The notes beneath the pieces were generated by a model that did not search any database, had not been told where the DNA came from, and was given only the letters and a program-made list of their open reading frames with translations. Source: Polaribacter ponticola (GTDB lineage Bacteria > Bacteroidota > Bacteroidia > Flavobacteriales > Flavobacteriaceae). From it: a DNA stretch of 64,000 nt. The position numbers were made by a program, and so were the translations under genes. The stretch is taken from positions 2,077,001-2,141,000 of the forward strand of contig NZ_JAOSLC020000003.1 of the NCBI RefSeq assembly GCF_026191475.2. The letters are read 5' to 3'. This document shows positions 46,064 through 56,217 of this stretch, piece by piece. The first letter of the stretch is position 1. Each line of letters opens with the position of its first letter.

Positions 46064-46799
46064 ATGAATTTTATTCGCAAAATAGTAAAATCTCGTTCTA
46101 TTGAAGATCAGGAATTGCGCAGCGAATTAAGAAAACTACTAAACTTTTCTCCAAGAAGAATAAATAAGTACAAAAAAGCATTTACACACAGATCTGTGCA
46201 AATGTTAGATAAGAATGGGATTCCTATAAACTATGAACGATTAGAGTTTTTAGGAGATTCAATTTTAGGCTCTGTAATTGCTGCTTATTTGTATAAAAAA
46301 GTTCCTACAGGTACAGAAGGTTATCTAACTCAAATGCGCTCTAAAATAGTAAGTAGAGAGCATTTAAATGAATTAGGTAAAGACTTAGATTTAATTCGTT
46401 TTGTAAAAAGTAATATAGATCAAACTAATGTTGGAGATAATATTCACGGTAATATTTTTGAAGCTTTAATTGGTGCTATATATTTAGATAAAGGGTATAA
46501 ATTTTGTCAGAAATTCATTTATGAAAATGTAATAGTACCTTATGTAGATATTGAAAAACTAGAAGGTAAAATTACAAGTTACAAAGGTCTTATAATAGAA
46601 TGGTGTCAAAAAAAGAAAAAAAGTACAAGTTTGATACTTATGAAGACTCCGGAAATGAAGTTGTAAAACATTTTAGTGTTAAGATAAGTATAGATGGAGA
46701 ACAGGTAGCAAAAGGTAGATCTACTTCTAAAAAAAGGCAGAAGAACAAGCTTCTAAGAGAGTTTATTATGCCTTTCAAAATGAAATTTCTGTAAGTTAA
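46064..46799 (+). CDS. rnc: Ribonuclease III, two frameshifts
   Basis: Catalytic domain intact: NYERLEFLGDSILGSVIAAYLY, the GNIFEALIGAIYLDKGY signature. After IIEWCQKKKK one missing A in the A7 run near 46621 shifts the frame out of the double-stranded-RNA-binding domain (YKFDTYEDSGNEVVKHFSVKI, VAKGRSTSKK), and a second missing A in the A7 run at 46729-46735 hides the end KAEEQASKRVYYAFQNEISVS. Repaired about 245 residues, the normal size. Loss of this domain in a housekeeping enzyme, twice in A runs, points to read error. Confidence 0.92.
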
Positions 46800-46890
46800 T
46801 TACGATAACGTTTTCGTTAAAATCCCAGCAAAACTCATAAACAATTAGTAATTTAGCATCTCGAAGATGAACTAAAACTTGTTACTAATT

Positions 46891-47361
46891 ATGCAAATTC
46901 ACTCATTAGGTTTAGAAGATTTCTGTGAGGATGAATATTCTTTAATTGGTATTCATACAGCTTTAGAAGATTTTAAATTAGCTTATTTATTAAATAAAAA
47001 TTTAAATACTAGTTTTTATAAATCTAAAGAAGATTTAATTTTTGAAGGACAACAAAAAAATGCGTCTTTTTCAATTTTTAATTATTCTAACGCCGAATAT
47101 GATTTCGATTGGTTTTTAATAGCAAATAGCTCTAAAAGAGAAAATCAAACTGAGTCTAACGAACTTCTTCTTACATCAGAAACAAAAACGTATTTAATTC
47201 CAGAAAAGAAAAAGGTAGATTTTTTTATAAAAATTTCTGGAGATTTAAGTTATGAACTTCTGTCTGAAACTGTAGATAATATAAAAAAAATAGATCAAGT
47301 AATTACTTCTTACTCAGTAGATAAGAATACATTAAAGTCGAAAGACTTTTTAATATTTTAG
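46891..47361 (+). CDS. IPExxxVDY-family protein
   Basis: 156 residues from ATG 46891 (MQIHSLGLEDFCEDEYSLIGIHT). Early motif YxLIGIHTxLEDFKLAYLLN and the family's name-giving motif present as IPEKKKVDF. Conserved in Bacteroidota between rnc and pyk; function unknown. Confidence 0.88.
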   Translation: MQIHSLGLEDFCEDEYSLIGIHTALEDFKLAYLLNKNLNTSFYKSKEDLIFEGQQKNASFSIFNYSNAEYDFDWFLIANSSKRENQTESNELLLTSETKTYLIPEKKKVDFFIKISGDLSYELLSETVDNIKKIDQVITSYSVDKNTLKSKDFLIF

Positions 47362-47366
47362 AAAAT

Positions 47367-48794
47367 ATGCCAAATAATAATAAAACAAAAATAGTTGCAA
47401 CTCTAGGGCCAGCTACAGACTCAAAAGAAACTTTAACAGAATTAGCCAGAAATGGAGTTAACGTTTTTAGAATTAATTTTTCTCATGCCGATTATGAAGA
47501 TGTAAAGAAAAAAGTTAAAACAATAAGAGAAATAAATGCAGAAAACGGATACAACATAGCTATTCTTGGAGATTTACAAGGGCCAAAGCTTCGTGTAGGA
47601 GTTATGGAAGAAGGTGTTGTTTTAAATGATGGAGACAACTTTACATTTACAACCGAAAAATGTATTGGTACCAAAGAAAAAGCTTTTATGACCTATCAAC
47701 GTTTTCCAAAAGACGTAAAAGTAGGAGAGCATATTTTAGTTGATGATGGTAAGTTAATGTTTGAAGTTGTTTCTACAAATAAAGAAACAGAAGTAATCGT
47801 AAAGGTTATTGTTGGTGGGCCTTTAAAATCTAAAAAAGGTGTGAACTTACCAAATACAGCAATTTCTTTACCTGCTTTAACAGAAAAAGATATGGATGAT
47901 GCTGTTTTTGCAATTGAACAGCAAGTAGATTGGATTGCTCTATCTTTTGTGAGAACTCCAGAAGATTTAAGAATGTTACGCGATTTAATTGCACAACACT
48001 CAGAATATAGAATACCAATTATAGCTAAAATAGAGAAGCCTGAGGCCGTTAAAAATTTAGATGCACTTATTCCTTATTGTGATGGATTAATGGTTGCACG
48101 TGGAGATTTAGGGGTAGAAATACCTATGCAAGATGTTCCTCTTATACAGAAAAAATTAGTTAGAAGAGCAAAAAGAGCAAGAATTCCTGTAATTATTGCT
48201 ACTCAAATGATGGAAACAATGATCGATAATCCTGTACCTACAAGAGCAGAGGTTAATGACGTTGCTAATTCTATTATGGATGGTGCAGATGCAGTAATGT
48301 TATCTGGAGAAACTTCTGTTGGAAAACACCCTATAAAAGTTATTCAAAAAATGTCTGAAATTATTAAGAGTGTAGAAAACTCTAGAATGATAAAAGTACC
48401 GCAAGAAGCACCGCATATTAGAACCAATAGATTTGTTACTAAATCTATTTGTCATCATGCAGCAATGATGGCTAATGATACAGATGCAGCTGCAATTTCA
48501 ACTTTAACAAATAGTGGTTATACTGCGTTTCAAATTTCTGCATGGAGGCCTAGAACTCATGTTTTAGCTTTTTCTACAGAAAAAAGAATTTTAGGAAAAC
48601 TAAACCTACTTTGGGGAGTTAAAGCTTTTTATTACGACAAAAATCTTACTACAGATGATACTGTAGAAGATATTAATAGAATAATTAAAGAAAAAGGATT
48701 TGTAAATACTGGTGATTTAGTTATAAATTTAGCTTCTATGCCAGCAGAAGCAAGAGGTATGGTTAATACATTACGTGTTTCTGAGATTGAATAA
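47367..48794 (+). CDS. pyk: Pyruvate kinase
   Basis: 475 residues. Makes pyruvate and ATP from PEP and ADP. Motifs: KIVATLGPATDS, NVFRINFSHADYEDV, GDLQGPKLRVG, signature PIIAKIEKPEAVKNLD, GLMVARGDLGVEIP, IIATQMMETMIDNPVPTRAEVNDVANSIMDGADAVMLSGETSVG. 5 bases after the IPExxxVDY gene; strong terminator downstream. Confidence 0.98.
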   Translation: MPNNNKTKIVATLGPATDSKETLTELARNGVNVFRINFSHADYEDVKKKVKTIREINAENGYNIAILGDLQGPKLRVGVMEEGVVLNDGDNFTFTTEKCIGTKEKAFMTYQRFPKDVKVGEHILVDDGKLMFEVVSTNKETEVIVKVIVGGPLKSKKGVNLPNTAISLPALTEKDMDDAVFAIEQQVDWIALSFVRTPEDLRMLRDLIAQHSEYRIPIIAKIEKPEAVKNLDALIPYCDGLMVARGDLGVEIPMQDVPLIQKKLVRRAKRARIPVIIATQMMETMIDNPVPTRAEVNDVANSIMDGADAVMLSGETSVGKHPIKVIQKMSEIIKSVENSRMIKVPQEAPHIRTNRFVTKSICHHAAMMANDTDAAAISTLTNSGYTAFQISAWRPRTHVLAFSTEKRILGKLNLLWGVKAFYYDKNLTTDDTVEDINRIIKEKGFVNTGDLVINLASMPAEARGMVNTLRVSEIE

Positions 48795-48815
48795 ATTAAT
48801 ATTCTATTTAGGAAT

Positions 48816-48853
48816 AAAAAAAGAGCGTTTTAATTTTAAAACGCTCTTTTTTT
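48816..48853. terminator. Bidirectional terminator after pyk
   Basis: Long stem AAAGAGCGTTTTAA / TTAAAACGCTCTTT with A5 before and T7 after, between convergent pyk and the M28 peptidase gene. Confidence 0.9.
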
Positions 48854-48867
48854 GCAATTTAAATTGA

Positions 48868-51164
48868 TTAAATCTTTAATTTTTTACTGATTATAATTGC
48901 ATCATTTGTTACAAATGGCATTGGCATCATTTCTTCAGATCTTGGGTTTATAGAAAAGTTAGAATTAGTTAATAAATCAAAAGAAACCTCATTTAAAATA
49001 AGATCTAATTCTTCATCTTTATTTACATTGAAGGTTAGCGTAATATCTTTATCAGTATTTGCCATAAAATAAATTAAAACAGTACCATTCTCTACCGTAT
49101 AATTTTTACCGTTATTAACAACTGCATCATTTACTTTAAATTGTTTTAAAGTAACTTTATTATTAGCAATAAACTCATACTTATTTATCTTTCTATCTGG
49201 AGTAATTATAATTTCTAGAAAACGTTTGTTTCCAATTATGGTATCAAAATCTACTATAATTTTAGAGGAAGATATGTTTTTATAGGCTGTTTTTTTGTAG
49301 TATTTAAATTGAGTATTGTATTTACTTTTTGTTTGAGCATTTTTTAAATCTCCTTTTACGGTAGTCTCGTCAAAAACTTGCTTTGTATAGCTGTCTAGTG
49401 TGTAATTGTAGGTTCCGAAATATGCTATTTTATCATCCGAATTCTGAATATAAACAATACTATTTGGTTTTTTATTATCGATTGAAAATCCGCTGTTATA
49501 AGTTGCTAATCCAAAGAAAACGATAGTTAGAAACCCGCATAATTTAAGAATCCATTTCGATTTTTTTGATGAAATGTAAAAATCATTAAACCAAAAATTA
49601 ATGCTATTATAATGCCACTGATAAAAAGATTTTTAAGACCTAAACCTACTGGAAACATTTTTATTAATGGAGCAAAAATGTAAATTACTGGTATAGATAA
49701 TAATGTGAATAATATACGTTTAGATTTTGCCTCTAAATTCATGAAAATAGAAATTGCTAAAACTAATAATGCTGAATACACAGGTATTATAAAAAAACCA
49801 GCACCTTTTAAATAGAAAGCAATAATAGAATTTAATAAGATCCATATAAAAAGAGGAGCTATAAGTAAGTCTACTTCTTTTTCTTCTTTAGAAAAATATT
49901 GATATGTTTTTAATAAAATCCAAAGATTTAAGAACACAAAAGCTATAATATAAGTGTACCCATTATATGTAAATCCGTGAAGAATATCTTGATATTGAGG
50001 ATGAATTAGTAGTAATAATTTCCACAGTCCTAAAGAAATTGCACCGCATAAAACCAATGAAATTAAATAAGGAATAAAGCCTTTTAATGATTTTTTAATA
50101 GAAATTTTTCCAAGAGAAAACCCAAAGAAAAGTAAAATTAAATAAAGAACTATTGCGATAATTAACATGGGTTTTACATAAGAAAAAGAATAAGTTAACA
50201 AGCTAGAAAACGGAAAGTTTACATATACGTAGTCTTCTTCAGAATTTAAGTTTTCTAAATTAGAATTTGCAAAATAATTTAAACTAGTAGTTAAATAATC
50301 GGCTTGCTGTAAGAGTGTTTCTCTATCTAATCGTTTATAAGTATCTTGTGCGGTATGGTAATCGAAATGATCTCCAATAAAAGCAAAATTGAATCCGTTA
50401 ATGTTTGCATCTTGCCTAAAAACCGTTAAATCAGTGTCATTAGGTAATTTTTTGTAAACACTATACATTAAAGAATTTGCAACAGGAAAGTTAGGTTTTG
50501 CAGCTAAGAATTCTGATAACAGTTTGCTGTTTTTGCCATTTGTTTCCATCAACATATAACTTGGCCCTCCACTTCCTCTAGCTTCAAAATTTAAAACCAA
50601 ACCAATATCCTTTTTCCAAGGATGTGCATCTACAAAAGCTTGAGCACCCAATAATCCTAACTCTTCAGCATCAGAAATAAGGATAATAATATCGTTTTTA
50701 GGTGTTTCATTTTTTGCTAAAAAGGCTCTAACTCCTTCTAATATTGTTACTACTCCAGACCCAGCATCGCTAGCGCCTAGAGAAGAATGTGGGTTAGAAT
50801 CGTAATGCGAAAGTAATAAAAGAGCTTTTCCGTTTTCAGAACCTTTTATTCTTGCTATTATATTTTCTGCAGTTGTAGCTGCAAACCATTTTTTGTTAAC
50901 TGCTGTTTGGGTTTGAATTTTAGTTTCAAATCCCATTTTATTTAATTCATTTACTATGTATTGTTGAACTCTTTTATGTTCTTTTGAACCTACATAGTGC
51001 TCATTTTGGCTAATTTTTTTAAGATGATGAAGAGCATTACTTATAGAAAATTCTGTTGCTTCTAAAGGTTTTTCTTTTTGAAGAGAAGGTTTTAGTTCGT
51101 AGAAACTCCAATAAATAACACCTAGAACTATTAGTATAGATAAAATAGAAGATACTCTTTTCAT
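48868..51164 (-). CDS. M28-family membrane metallopeptidase, frameshifted
   Basis: N-terminal anchor helix (residues ~5-24), an M28 zinc aminopeptidase domain with LLSHYDSNPHSSLGASDAGSGV, ILISDAEELGLLGAQAF, NFEARGSGGP and GDHFDYHTAQDT providing the two-zinc ligands, then about nine membrane helices from residue ~320. The frame stops at 49527 after LNYAGF; one added A in the A6 run near 49556 continues as KKSKWILKLCGFLTIVFFGLATYNSG and a ~200-residue C-terminal beta domain to 48868, giving about 765 residues, normal for the flavobacterial family. Active site faces the periplasm by prediction. Confidence 0.88.
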
Positions 51165-51348
51165 GTATAAAATAAATTTCTATAAATGTATGAAATAAAA
51201 AAAATTGGGTTAAAATGTTGAATAAAAGGGATTTTTCTGTAAATTTAAAATCAACTTAAAACTAAAAGACATAGGGATTAAAAGCTTTCAAGGAAAAAGA
51301 GATGAAAATCAAGCGAGAAATGAAGAACAGATTTTAGTTTCTGATTAT

Positions 51349-51738
51349 ATGACTAAGAAGTTAATCACTTTTAAATCTGATGATTCTTTAGACCATGTAA
51401 TAAACTTATTAATTAAGAATAAAATTTCTGGTGGACCTGTTGTAAATGACCAAAACGATTTAATTGGTATTATTTCTGAAACAGATTGCATAAAGCATAT
51501 TTCTGAGAGTAAATATTATAATATGCCATCTGATGTAAATAATACTGTAGGTAAATACATGGTTAAAGATGTTGATACAATCGATAAGGATATGAATATT
51601 TTTGATGCTGCTTTTAAGTTTATTAGTTCACATCGTAGAAGATTTCCTGTAGTGGAAAATGGTAAATTAATTGGGCAATTAAGTCAAAAAGATGTTTTAA
51701 AAGCGGCAATAAAGGTAAAAGGGAGTACTTGGAAGTAG
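51349..51738 (+). CDS. CBS-domain protein
   Basis: Two CBS motifs in tandem (SDDSLDHVINLLIKNKISGGPVVNDQNDLIGIISETDCI and NIFDAAFKFISSHRRRFPVVENGKLIGQLSQKDVL), a Bateman module that usually binds adenosyl ligands. From ATG 51349 it is 129 residues, but the reading frame continues upstream with protein-like sequence (GIKSFQGKRDENQARNEEQILVSDY), matching the usual family N-terminus; the expected start position at 51271 reads ATA, not ATG. So the true product may be ~155 residues from a non-standard start or a miscalled base. Confidence 0.83.
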   Translation: MTKKLITFKSDDSLDHVINLLIKNKISGGPVVNDQNDLIGIISETDCIKHISESKYYNMPSDVNNTVGKYMVKDVDTIDKDMNIFDAAFKFISSHRRRFPVVENGKLIGQLSQKDVLKAAIKVKGSTWK

Positions 51739-51752
51739 GTTTTTAAAATATA

Positions 51753-51778
51753 AAAACGAGCCAAAAATGGCTCGTTTT
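51753..51778. terminator. Terminator after the CBS gene
   Basis: AAAACGAGCCA pairs with TGGCTCGTTTT around a 4-base A loop. Confidence 0.85.
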
Positions 51779-51830
51779 ATACATCAAAAATGTGGTTTTT
51801 TTGATGAGCAGTTAACAAATTATTACTTAA

Positions 51831-52415
51831 TTATATCTTAAAGTTTTTAACATAACTCCTATTATTAGTGTAAACTACAGCGCTATATTCTCCTTTAATA
51901 TCTTGGTTAAGTTTATAAACTCTATTTAAAACAGTATTGTCTTCGATAGTTTCTTTATAAATAACTTCGTTGTTATAATAAACTACAATTTTTAAAGGTT
52001 TTTTATTAAAATCAATTTTAGAAATCATTAAAATATTTTCATCATTTCTAATTAAAGGTTTATAAATTACGCTTTTAGAATTATTGTTAAAAAGCACTCT
52101 ATTATTTTTAACATTAAAAGTTTTAATTACAATTTCAAAATCTTTACTTAATTCTACGGTATACTTTCCATCATTTAAAGAAGAGAAGTCAAAAATTTTA
52201 TTTAAATCTCCTTTTTGAGAAATAATTTCTGAATGTAGTTGAACATTATTATCATCTTTTACAGTTAAAAGATGTCCTTTTTTAACATTTTTAAATCCTA
52301 TTCTTACTTTTTTAGCATTTAAAATTGTATTAAAATCATTTGCGTTGTTTGCGTAACTAATTAATGTTCCAAACATTAACGTTACTACTAGTACTAACTT
52401 TTTTGTTGTTTTCAT
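51831..52415 (-). CDS. Exported protein of unknown function
   Basis: 194 residues from MKTTKKLVLVVTLMFGTLISYA (start 52415, with a signal peptide cut after YA). The mature protein has two Ig-like beta segments (VRIGFKNVKKGHLLTVKDDNNVQLHSE ... GKYTVELSKDFEIVIKTFNV; then LKIVVYYNNEVIYKETIEDNTVLNRVYKLNQDIKGEYSAVVY), resembling the secretion-associated beta-sandwich proteins of flavobacteria. I do not recognise a named family with certainty. Minus-strand -7 box TAACTTTG lies upstream around 52443-52450. Confidence 0.75.
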   Translation of the reverse strand: MKTTKKLVLVVTLMFGTLISYANNANDFNTILNAKKVRIGFKNVKKGHLLTVKDDNNVQLHSEIISQKGDLNKIFDFSSLNDGKYTVELSKDFEIVIKTFNVKNNRVLFNNNSKSVIYKPLIRNDENILMISKIDFNKKPLKIVVYYNNEVIYKETIEDNTVLNRVYKLNQDIKGEYSAVVYTNNRSYVKNFKI

Positions 52416-52591
52416 AATATAAATTTTTAACGATTTATACTGCAAAGTTATACTAGCAATACAGTTTTAAAAACAACACAATTGGCATTTTTATATGCTA
52501 TTTTAACTGTAAAATTAATGTAAAATAGGTGTTAAGTTAAAATAGAATAGATTAAAGATAATTCTATATAGATAATCATTTTTAAGTATTG

Positions 52592-52599
52592 TATTTTTG
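52592..52599 (+). promoter_or_regulatory. -7 box of the AraC gene
   Basis: TATTTTTG, 7 bases before the first ATG of the gene; the leader would be very short. Confidence 0.45.
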
Positions 52600-52606
52600 T
52601 AAATGT

Positions 52607-53478
52607 ATGATGCAGATAAAACCCACATTAGAAAAAATTACTCCAAATTTTGGGAGTTCTCTTTTAGTAAAAAAACATATAGAGTTTTTAAAGACGAATA
52701 CTCCCTTTTGGCATTTTCATCCAGAGATAGAATTAGTATACGTTAATAAAGGAAAAGGGAAAAGACATATTGGTAATCATATTAGTTATTTTAATAATAG
52801 TCAATTAGTATTAATAGGTTCTAATTTACCTCATGTTGGTTATTTAGACCGTTTAACTACTAATGGCTCTGAAACATTAATTCAATTTAAGCCAGATTTT
52901 TTAGGAAGCGAATTTTTTAAAATCCCAGAAATGGTTGCAATAGAAGCAATGTTTGAAAGAGCAAAACAAGGAATTCGATTTAATATTGAAATAAAACAAA
53001 GAATTGGTGCTAAGATTGAAAAACTTGTTGAGTTAGATGGTGTGGAAAGAATTACTTCTTTTTTAGAAATTTTAAATGATTTAGCTACTACAAATGATTA
53101 CACCTTATTAAATGCTAATGGATTTGCTTTTGAAACGATACCTCAAGACAGTGATAAAATAGAAGTTATTTATAAGCATATTAATGAGAGTTTTAAAGAA
53201 CATATAAGTTTAGATGAAATTTCTGAATTAGTAAGTATGACGGTTCCTGCTTTTGTAGGTACTTTAAAAAATCTACAGGAAAAACGTTTACAAAACTAGT
53301 AAACGAATATAGAATTGTACATGCTACCAAATTATTAGCAGAAAGTAATATGAGTATTGCAGATGTAAGTTTTGAATGTGGATTTAACAATTTTTCCCAC
53401 TTTAATAAATTGTTTAAAAATTTTGCAGGAAAAAGTGCATCTAAATATAGAAGTGAAATGAAAAACTTAATCCAATAA
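52607..53478 (+). CDS. AraC-family transcriptional regulator (cupin type), frameshifted
   Basis: Start at MMQIKPTLEKITPNF. N-terminal cupin (PFWHFHPEIELVYVNKGKGKRHIGNH, VLIGSNLPHVGY) and a C-terminal double helix-turn-helix. The frame is lost within VSMTVPAF: one added T in GCTTTTG near 53250 restores FCRYFKKSTGKTFTKLVNEYRIVHATKLLAESNMSIADVSFECGFNNFSHFNKLFKNFAGKSASKYR. Repaired about 290 residues. Such regulators often control sugar or stress genes; the following small remnant gives no clue. Confidence 0.84.
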
Positions 53479-53482
53479 AACG

Positions 53483-53628
53483 ATGAATTCAAAAATTGAA
53501 AAAGCCGTAGGATATTATACTTTTAAAAGTAAAGAAATTTAACTGTAGATCTAGTAATAGAAAAAGGAGAAGCTCTTTCTGTTCTAGAATATAAAATTAC
53601 AGCATTAGAAGTTGCAAATGAAAGCTAA
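53483..53628 (+). pseudogene. Short broken gene after the AraC regulator
   Basis: ATG 4 bases after the AraC stop reads MNSKIEKAVGYYTFKSKEI then stop; one added T near 53539 continues LTVDLVIEKGEALSVLEYKITALEVANES to 53628, 48 residues in all. Codon style fits the neighbours. Possibly a truncated or miniature gene; family not recognised. The rest of the gap to 53781 shows nothing. Confidence 0.4.
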
Positions 53629-53781
53629 ATTTTATTTTAGCCTTTTTAGAGCTTTAAAAAGACTCTTTTAGTTGATTGATGCAATTGACTTAAAGAGATA
53701 AATAAATCTAACTACAGTCTTTTCAGGTACGTGTTTTTTAATAAATTTTTATGATGATAATAAATATTAAATAAATAAAAG

Positions 53782-54441
53782 TTATTTAATTCCATTCCAT
53801 TCATCGTAAAACTGATTCAAAAATTGTTCCATATATTGATGTCTGTTCTCTGCAATTTTTTTTCCGGTTTCAGTATTCATTTTATTTTTTAACAGCAATA
53901 ATTTTTCGTAAAAATGATTAATAGTTGGGGCTTTAGAGTTTTTATATTCTTCTTTATTTAAGTTTAAATTAGGTTTTATTTCTGGATTATAAAGAGCTCT
54001 GTTTTTAAAGCCTCCATAATTAAAACAACGAGCAATACCAATAGCTCCTATTGCATCTAATCTGTCTGCATCTTGCACAACTTCTAATTCTTTAGAAGTA
54101 AATTTTTTACCAGTTTTAGATAGAGAGTTTTTGTAAGAAATATATTTTATAATATTAATTACATGATTAATTATTGTCTTTTCAATACCTTGATTATTAA
54201 GAAAAGTAGACGCTATTTTTGGGCCAATAGACTCGTCTCCATTATAAAATTTTGGATCTGCAATATCATGCAACAAAGCACCTAAAGAAACAATAAAACC
54301 ATCTACTTTTTCTTCTTTAGAAATTAAAATAGCATTTTTAAAAACACGTTCTATGTGAAACCAATCATGACCACCTTCTGCGTCTTTTAGTTCTTTTTTT
54401 ACAAAAAGAATGGTGTTTTTAATAATTAATTCTTTATTCAT
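53782..54441 (-). CDS. HD-domain phosphohydrolase
   Basis: 219 residues. His-Asp metal-site motifs: GGHDWFHIERVFKNA, GALLHDIADPKFYNGDE and VVQDADRLDAIGAIGIARCFNYGG, typical of the YedJ/YpgQ-like HD hydrolases that act on nucleotides. Substrate unknown. Forms a unit with the small membrane protein upstream (27-base gap). Confidence 0.9.
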   Translation of the reverse strand: MNKELIIKNTILFVKKELKDAEGGHDWFHIERVFKNAILISKEEKVDGFIVSLGALLHDIADPKFYNGDESIGPKIASTFLNNQGIEKTIINHVINIIKYISYKNSLSKTGKKFTSKELEVVQDADRLDAIGAIGIARCFNYGGFKNRALYNPEIKPNLNLNKEEYKNSKAPTINHFYEKLLLLKNKMNTETGKKIAENRHQYMEQFLNQFYDEWNGIK

Positions 54442-54468
54442 TTTAATTCCTTTTTGTGAGTTCTTTTT

Positions 54469-54681
54469 TTATTTTTTTGTTTCATAAAGCATAACAAAAA
54501 TCATTGGAGCAAAAAATAATGGTAAAAACGTTTGAAAAGAAATACCTTTTTCTATTGTAGAAAAAATTGCAAAAACGAACATTAAAAAGACAATAATTAT
54601 TTGAAAAATAAGTAATAATTTTTGTTTTTTTAATTTTTGTAAAAGCTCTTTTGTAGTATAAGTAGAAGGTAATGAAGCCAT
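54469..54681 (-). CDS. Small membrane protein
   Basis: 70 residues, two predicted helices (LLLIFQIIIVFLMFVFAIFS and FLPLFFAPMIFVMLY) joined by a short loop, preceded by a basic segment (LLQKLKKQK). No family recognised; upstream of the HD hydrolase on the same strand. Confidence 0.7.
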   Translation of the reverse strand: MASLPSTYTTKELLQKLKKQKLLLIFQIIIVFLMFVFAIFSTIEKGISFQTFLPLFFAPMIFVMLYETKK

Positions 54682-54700
54682 TGTAATAATATTTTAAAAA

Positions 54701-54732
54701 ATAAAAACCATACAGTTATGCATGGTTTTTAT
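54701..54732 (-). terminator. Terminator after the bacilliredoxin gene
   Basis: AAAAACCAT pairs with ATGGTTTTT around a 10-base loop. Confidence 0.65.
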
Positions 54733-54770
54733 GTAGATTTTTAATCTTTGAAAACATTTTTATTTCAATA

Positions 54771-55181
54771 TTAACAATGCTCGTCGTAAGCAGCAGCAAG
54801 GTTTTGAGCAATCATTTGAGCAGATCTTCCTTCAATATGATGACGTTCTAACATATGTACTAAATTACCATCTTTAAAAAGGGCAATTGCAGGAGATGAA
54901 GGAGGAAAAGGAATCATATATTCTCTAGCTTTTTGAGTAGATTCTTTTTCTACACCAGCAAAAACCGTAGTTAAATTTGTAGGAAATTTATCGGCGCCTA
55001 AAGATGCAATTGCGCCTGGTCTAGCAGTTCCTGCTGCACAACCACAAACAGAATTAACCATTACTAAAGTTGTTCCTTCTTTTGCTAACGCTTTGTCTAC
55101 GTCTTCACTTGTATATAATGCTTCAAAACCAGCGTTAATCAATTCATCACGCATTGGTTTTACTAATTCTTCTGGATACAT
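54771..55181 (-). CDS. Bacilliredoxin (BrxA/BrxB family)
   Basis: 136 residues with thioredoxin-like fold and the family active motif CGC in VNSVCGCAAGTARPGA. In Firmicutes these remove bacillithiol from proteins; in Bacteroidota the partner thiol is likely bacillithiol too. Helix and strand pattern with SPAIALFKDGNLVHMLERHHIEG completes the fold. Good promoter upstream (55205-55235). Confidence 0.92.
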   Translation of the reverse strand: MYPEELVKPMRDELINAGFEALYTSEDVDKALAKEGTTLVMVNSVCGCAAGTARPGAIASLGADKFPTNLTTVFAGVEKESTQKAREYMIPFPPSSPAIALFKDGNLVHMLERHHIEGRSAQMIAQNLAAAYDEHC

Positions 55182-55204
55182 AATTATAAATAATTTTTAG
55201 ACTG

Positions 55205-55235
55205 CAAATATAATGATAATTAAAGAGGAATTCAA
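55205..55235 (-). promoter_or_regulatory. Promoter of the bacilliredoxin gene
   Basis: Minus strand: TTG (55233-55235), 20 bases, TATATTTG (55205-55212), 23 bases before the ATG. Confidence 0.55.
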
Positions 55236-55294
55236 TAAGAATCTAAATTGTAGTTTTTATAGGTATATCAATAAAATTGATGTTAATTTTTTTA

Positions 55295-55324
55295 TTTGTA
55301 AACCTGATGATTTTATTATATTTG
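55295..55324 (+). promoter_or_regulatory. Promoter of the J-domain gene
   Basis: TTTG (55295-55298), 18 bases, TATATTTG (55317-55324), 20 bases before the ATG. Both boxes match consensus. Confidence 0.65.
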
Positions 55325-55344
55325 AAACTAATTTTTAAAGTCTT

Positions 55345-56109
55345 ATGGGGAGTTTTACGAAATGGTTAGGTGCAGGTTTAGGGTTTACTTTAGGAGGGCC
55401 AATTGGAGCTGCTATTGGTTTTGGAATTGGTAGTTTAGTAGATGAGTTTTCTATTGATGATTTAACTTCTGAGCAAAAAGAATATCAACAAAGAGTTGAA
55501 GAGTCTAGGTCAAGGGGTAGAATTAATACTCAATCTGGAGATTTCGAAATGAGTCTTTTAGTACTTGCATCAATTGTAATAAAATCAGATGGTAAGGTAG
55601 ATCAGAGAGAGTTAAACTTTGTTAGATCTCAATTTGTTAGTATGTATGGAAAAGAGAGAGCAAATAATGCTTTCAAGCTATTTAAAGGAATCATAAAAAA
55701 AGAGGTTTCTTCTCGTCAAGTTTGTATTCAAATAAGAGAGCACATGTCTCATTCTTCTCGTTTACAACTATTACATTTTTTGTTTGGTATTGCTAAAGCA
55801 GACGATTATGTTTCTAAATCTGAAGTAGAAGAAATTAGAAAAATAGCAGGCTATTTATATATAAATCAGCAAGATTTTGAATCTATTAAAGCTATGTTTT
55901 ATGATGCTTCTGGTAACGCGTATAAAATTTTAGAAATTTCAACCACTGCTTCTGATGATGAAGTTAAGAAAGCTTACAGAAAAATGGCGAAGAAATATCA
56001 CCCAGATAAAGTACAAGATTTAGGTAAAGAACACTCTATTGGAGCTAAAGAAAAATTTCAGAGTATTCAAGCAGCATATGAAAATATAAAGAAAGAAAGA
56101 GGTCTATAA
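55345..56109 (+). CDS. TerB/DnaJ-domain protein (DjlA-like)
   Basis: 254 residues: an N-terminal glycine-rich hydrophobic stretch ([26 protein letters not shown]), a central TerB-type helical domain ([53 protein letters not shown]) and a C-terminal J domain with the HPD motif ([15 protein letters not shown]). A DnaK co-chaperone, probably membrane associated. Confidence 0.92.
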   Translation: MGSFTKWLGAGLGFTLGGPIGAAIGFGIGSLVDEFSIDDLTSEQKEYQQRVEESRSRGRINTQSGDFEMSLLVLASIVIKSDGKVDQRELNFVRSQFVSMYGKERANNAFKLFKGIIKKEVSSRQVCIQIREHMSHSSRLQLLHFLFGIAKADDYVSKSEVEEIRKIAGYLYINQQDFESIKAMFYDASGNAYKILEISTTASDDEVKKAYRKMAKKYHPDKVQDLGKEHSIGAKEKFQSIQAAYENIKKERGL

Positions 56110-56217
56110 AGTTGTAGGTTTCAACGATTAGTTTTCTTATTTTAACTAAAAGATTAAGTTTTTTTTAGTGAATACCTTATTTTTGTTAGGAAAATTGTAT
56201 GAAATAGTTGTTTAAAT

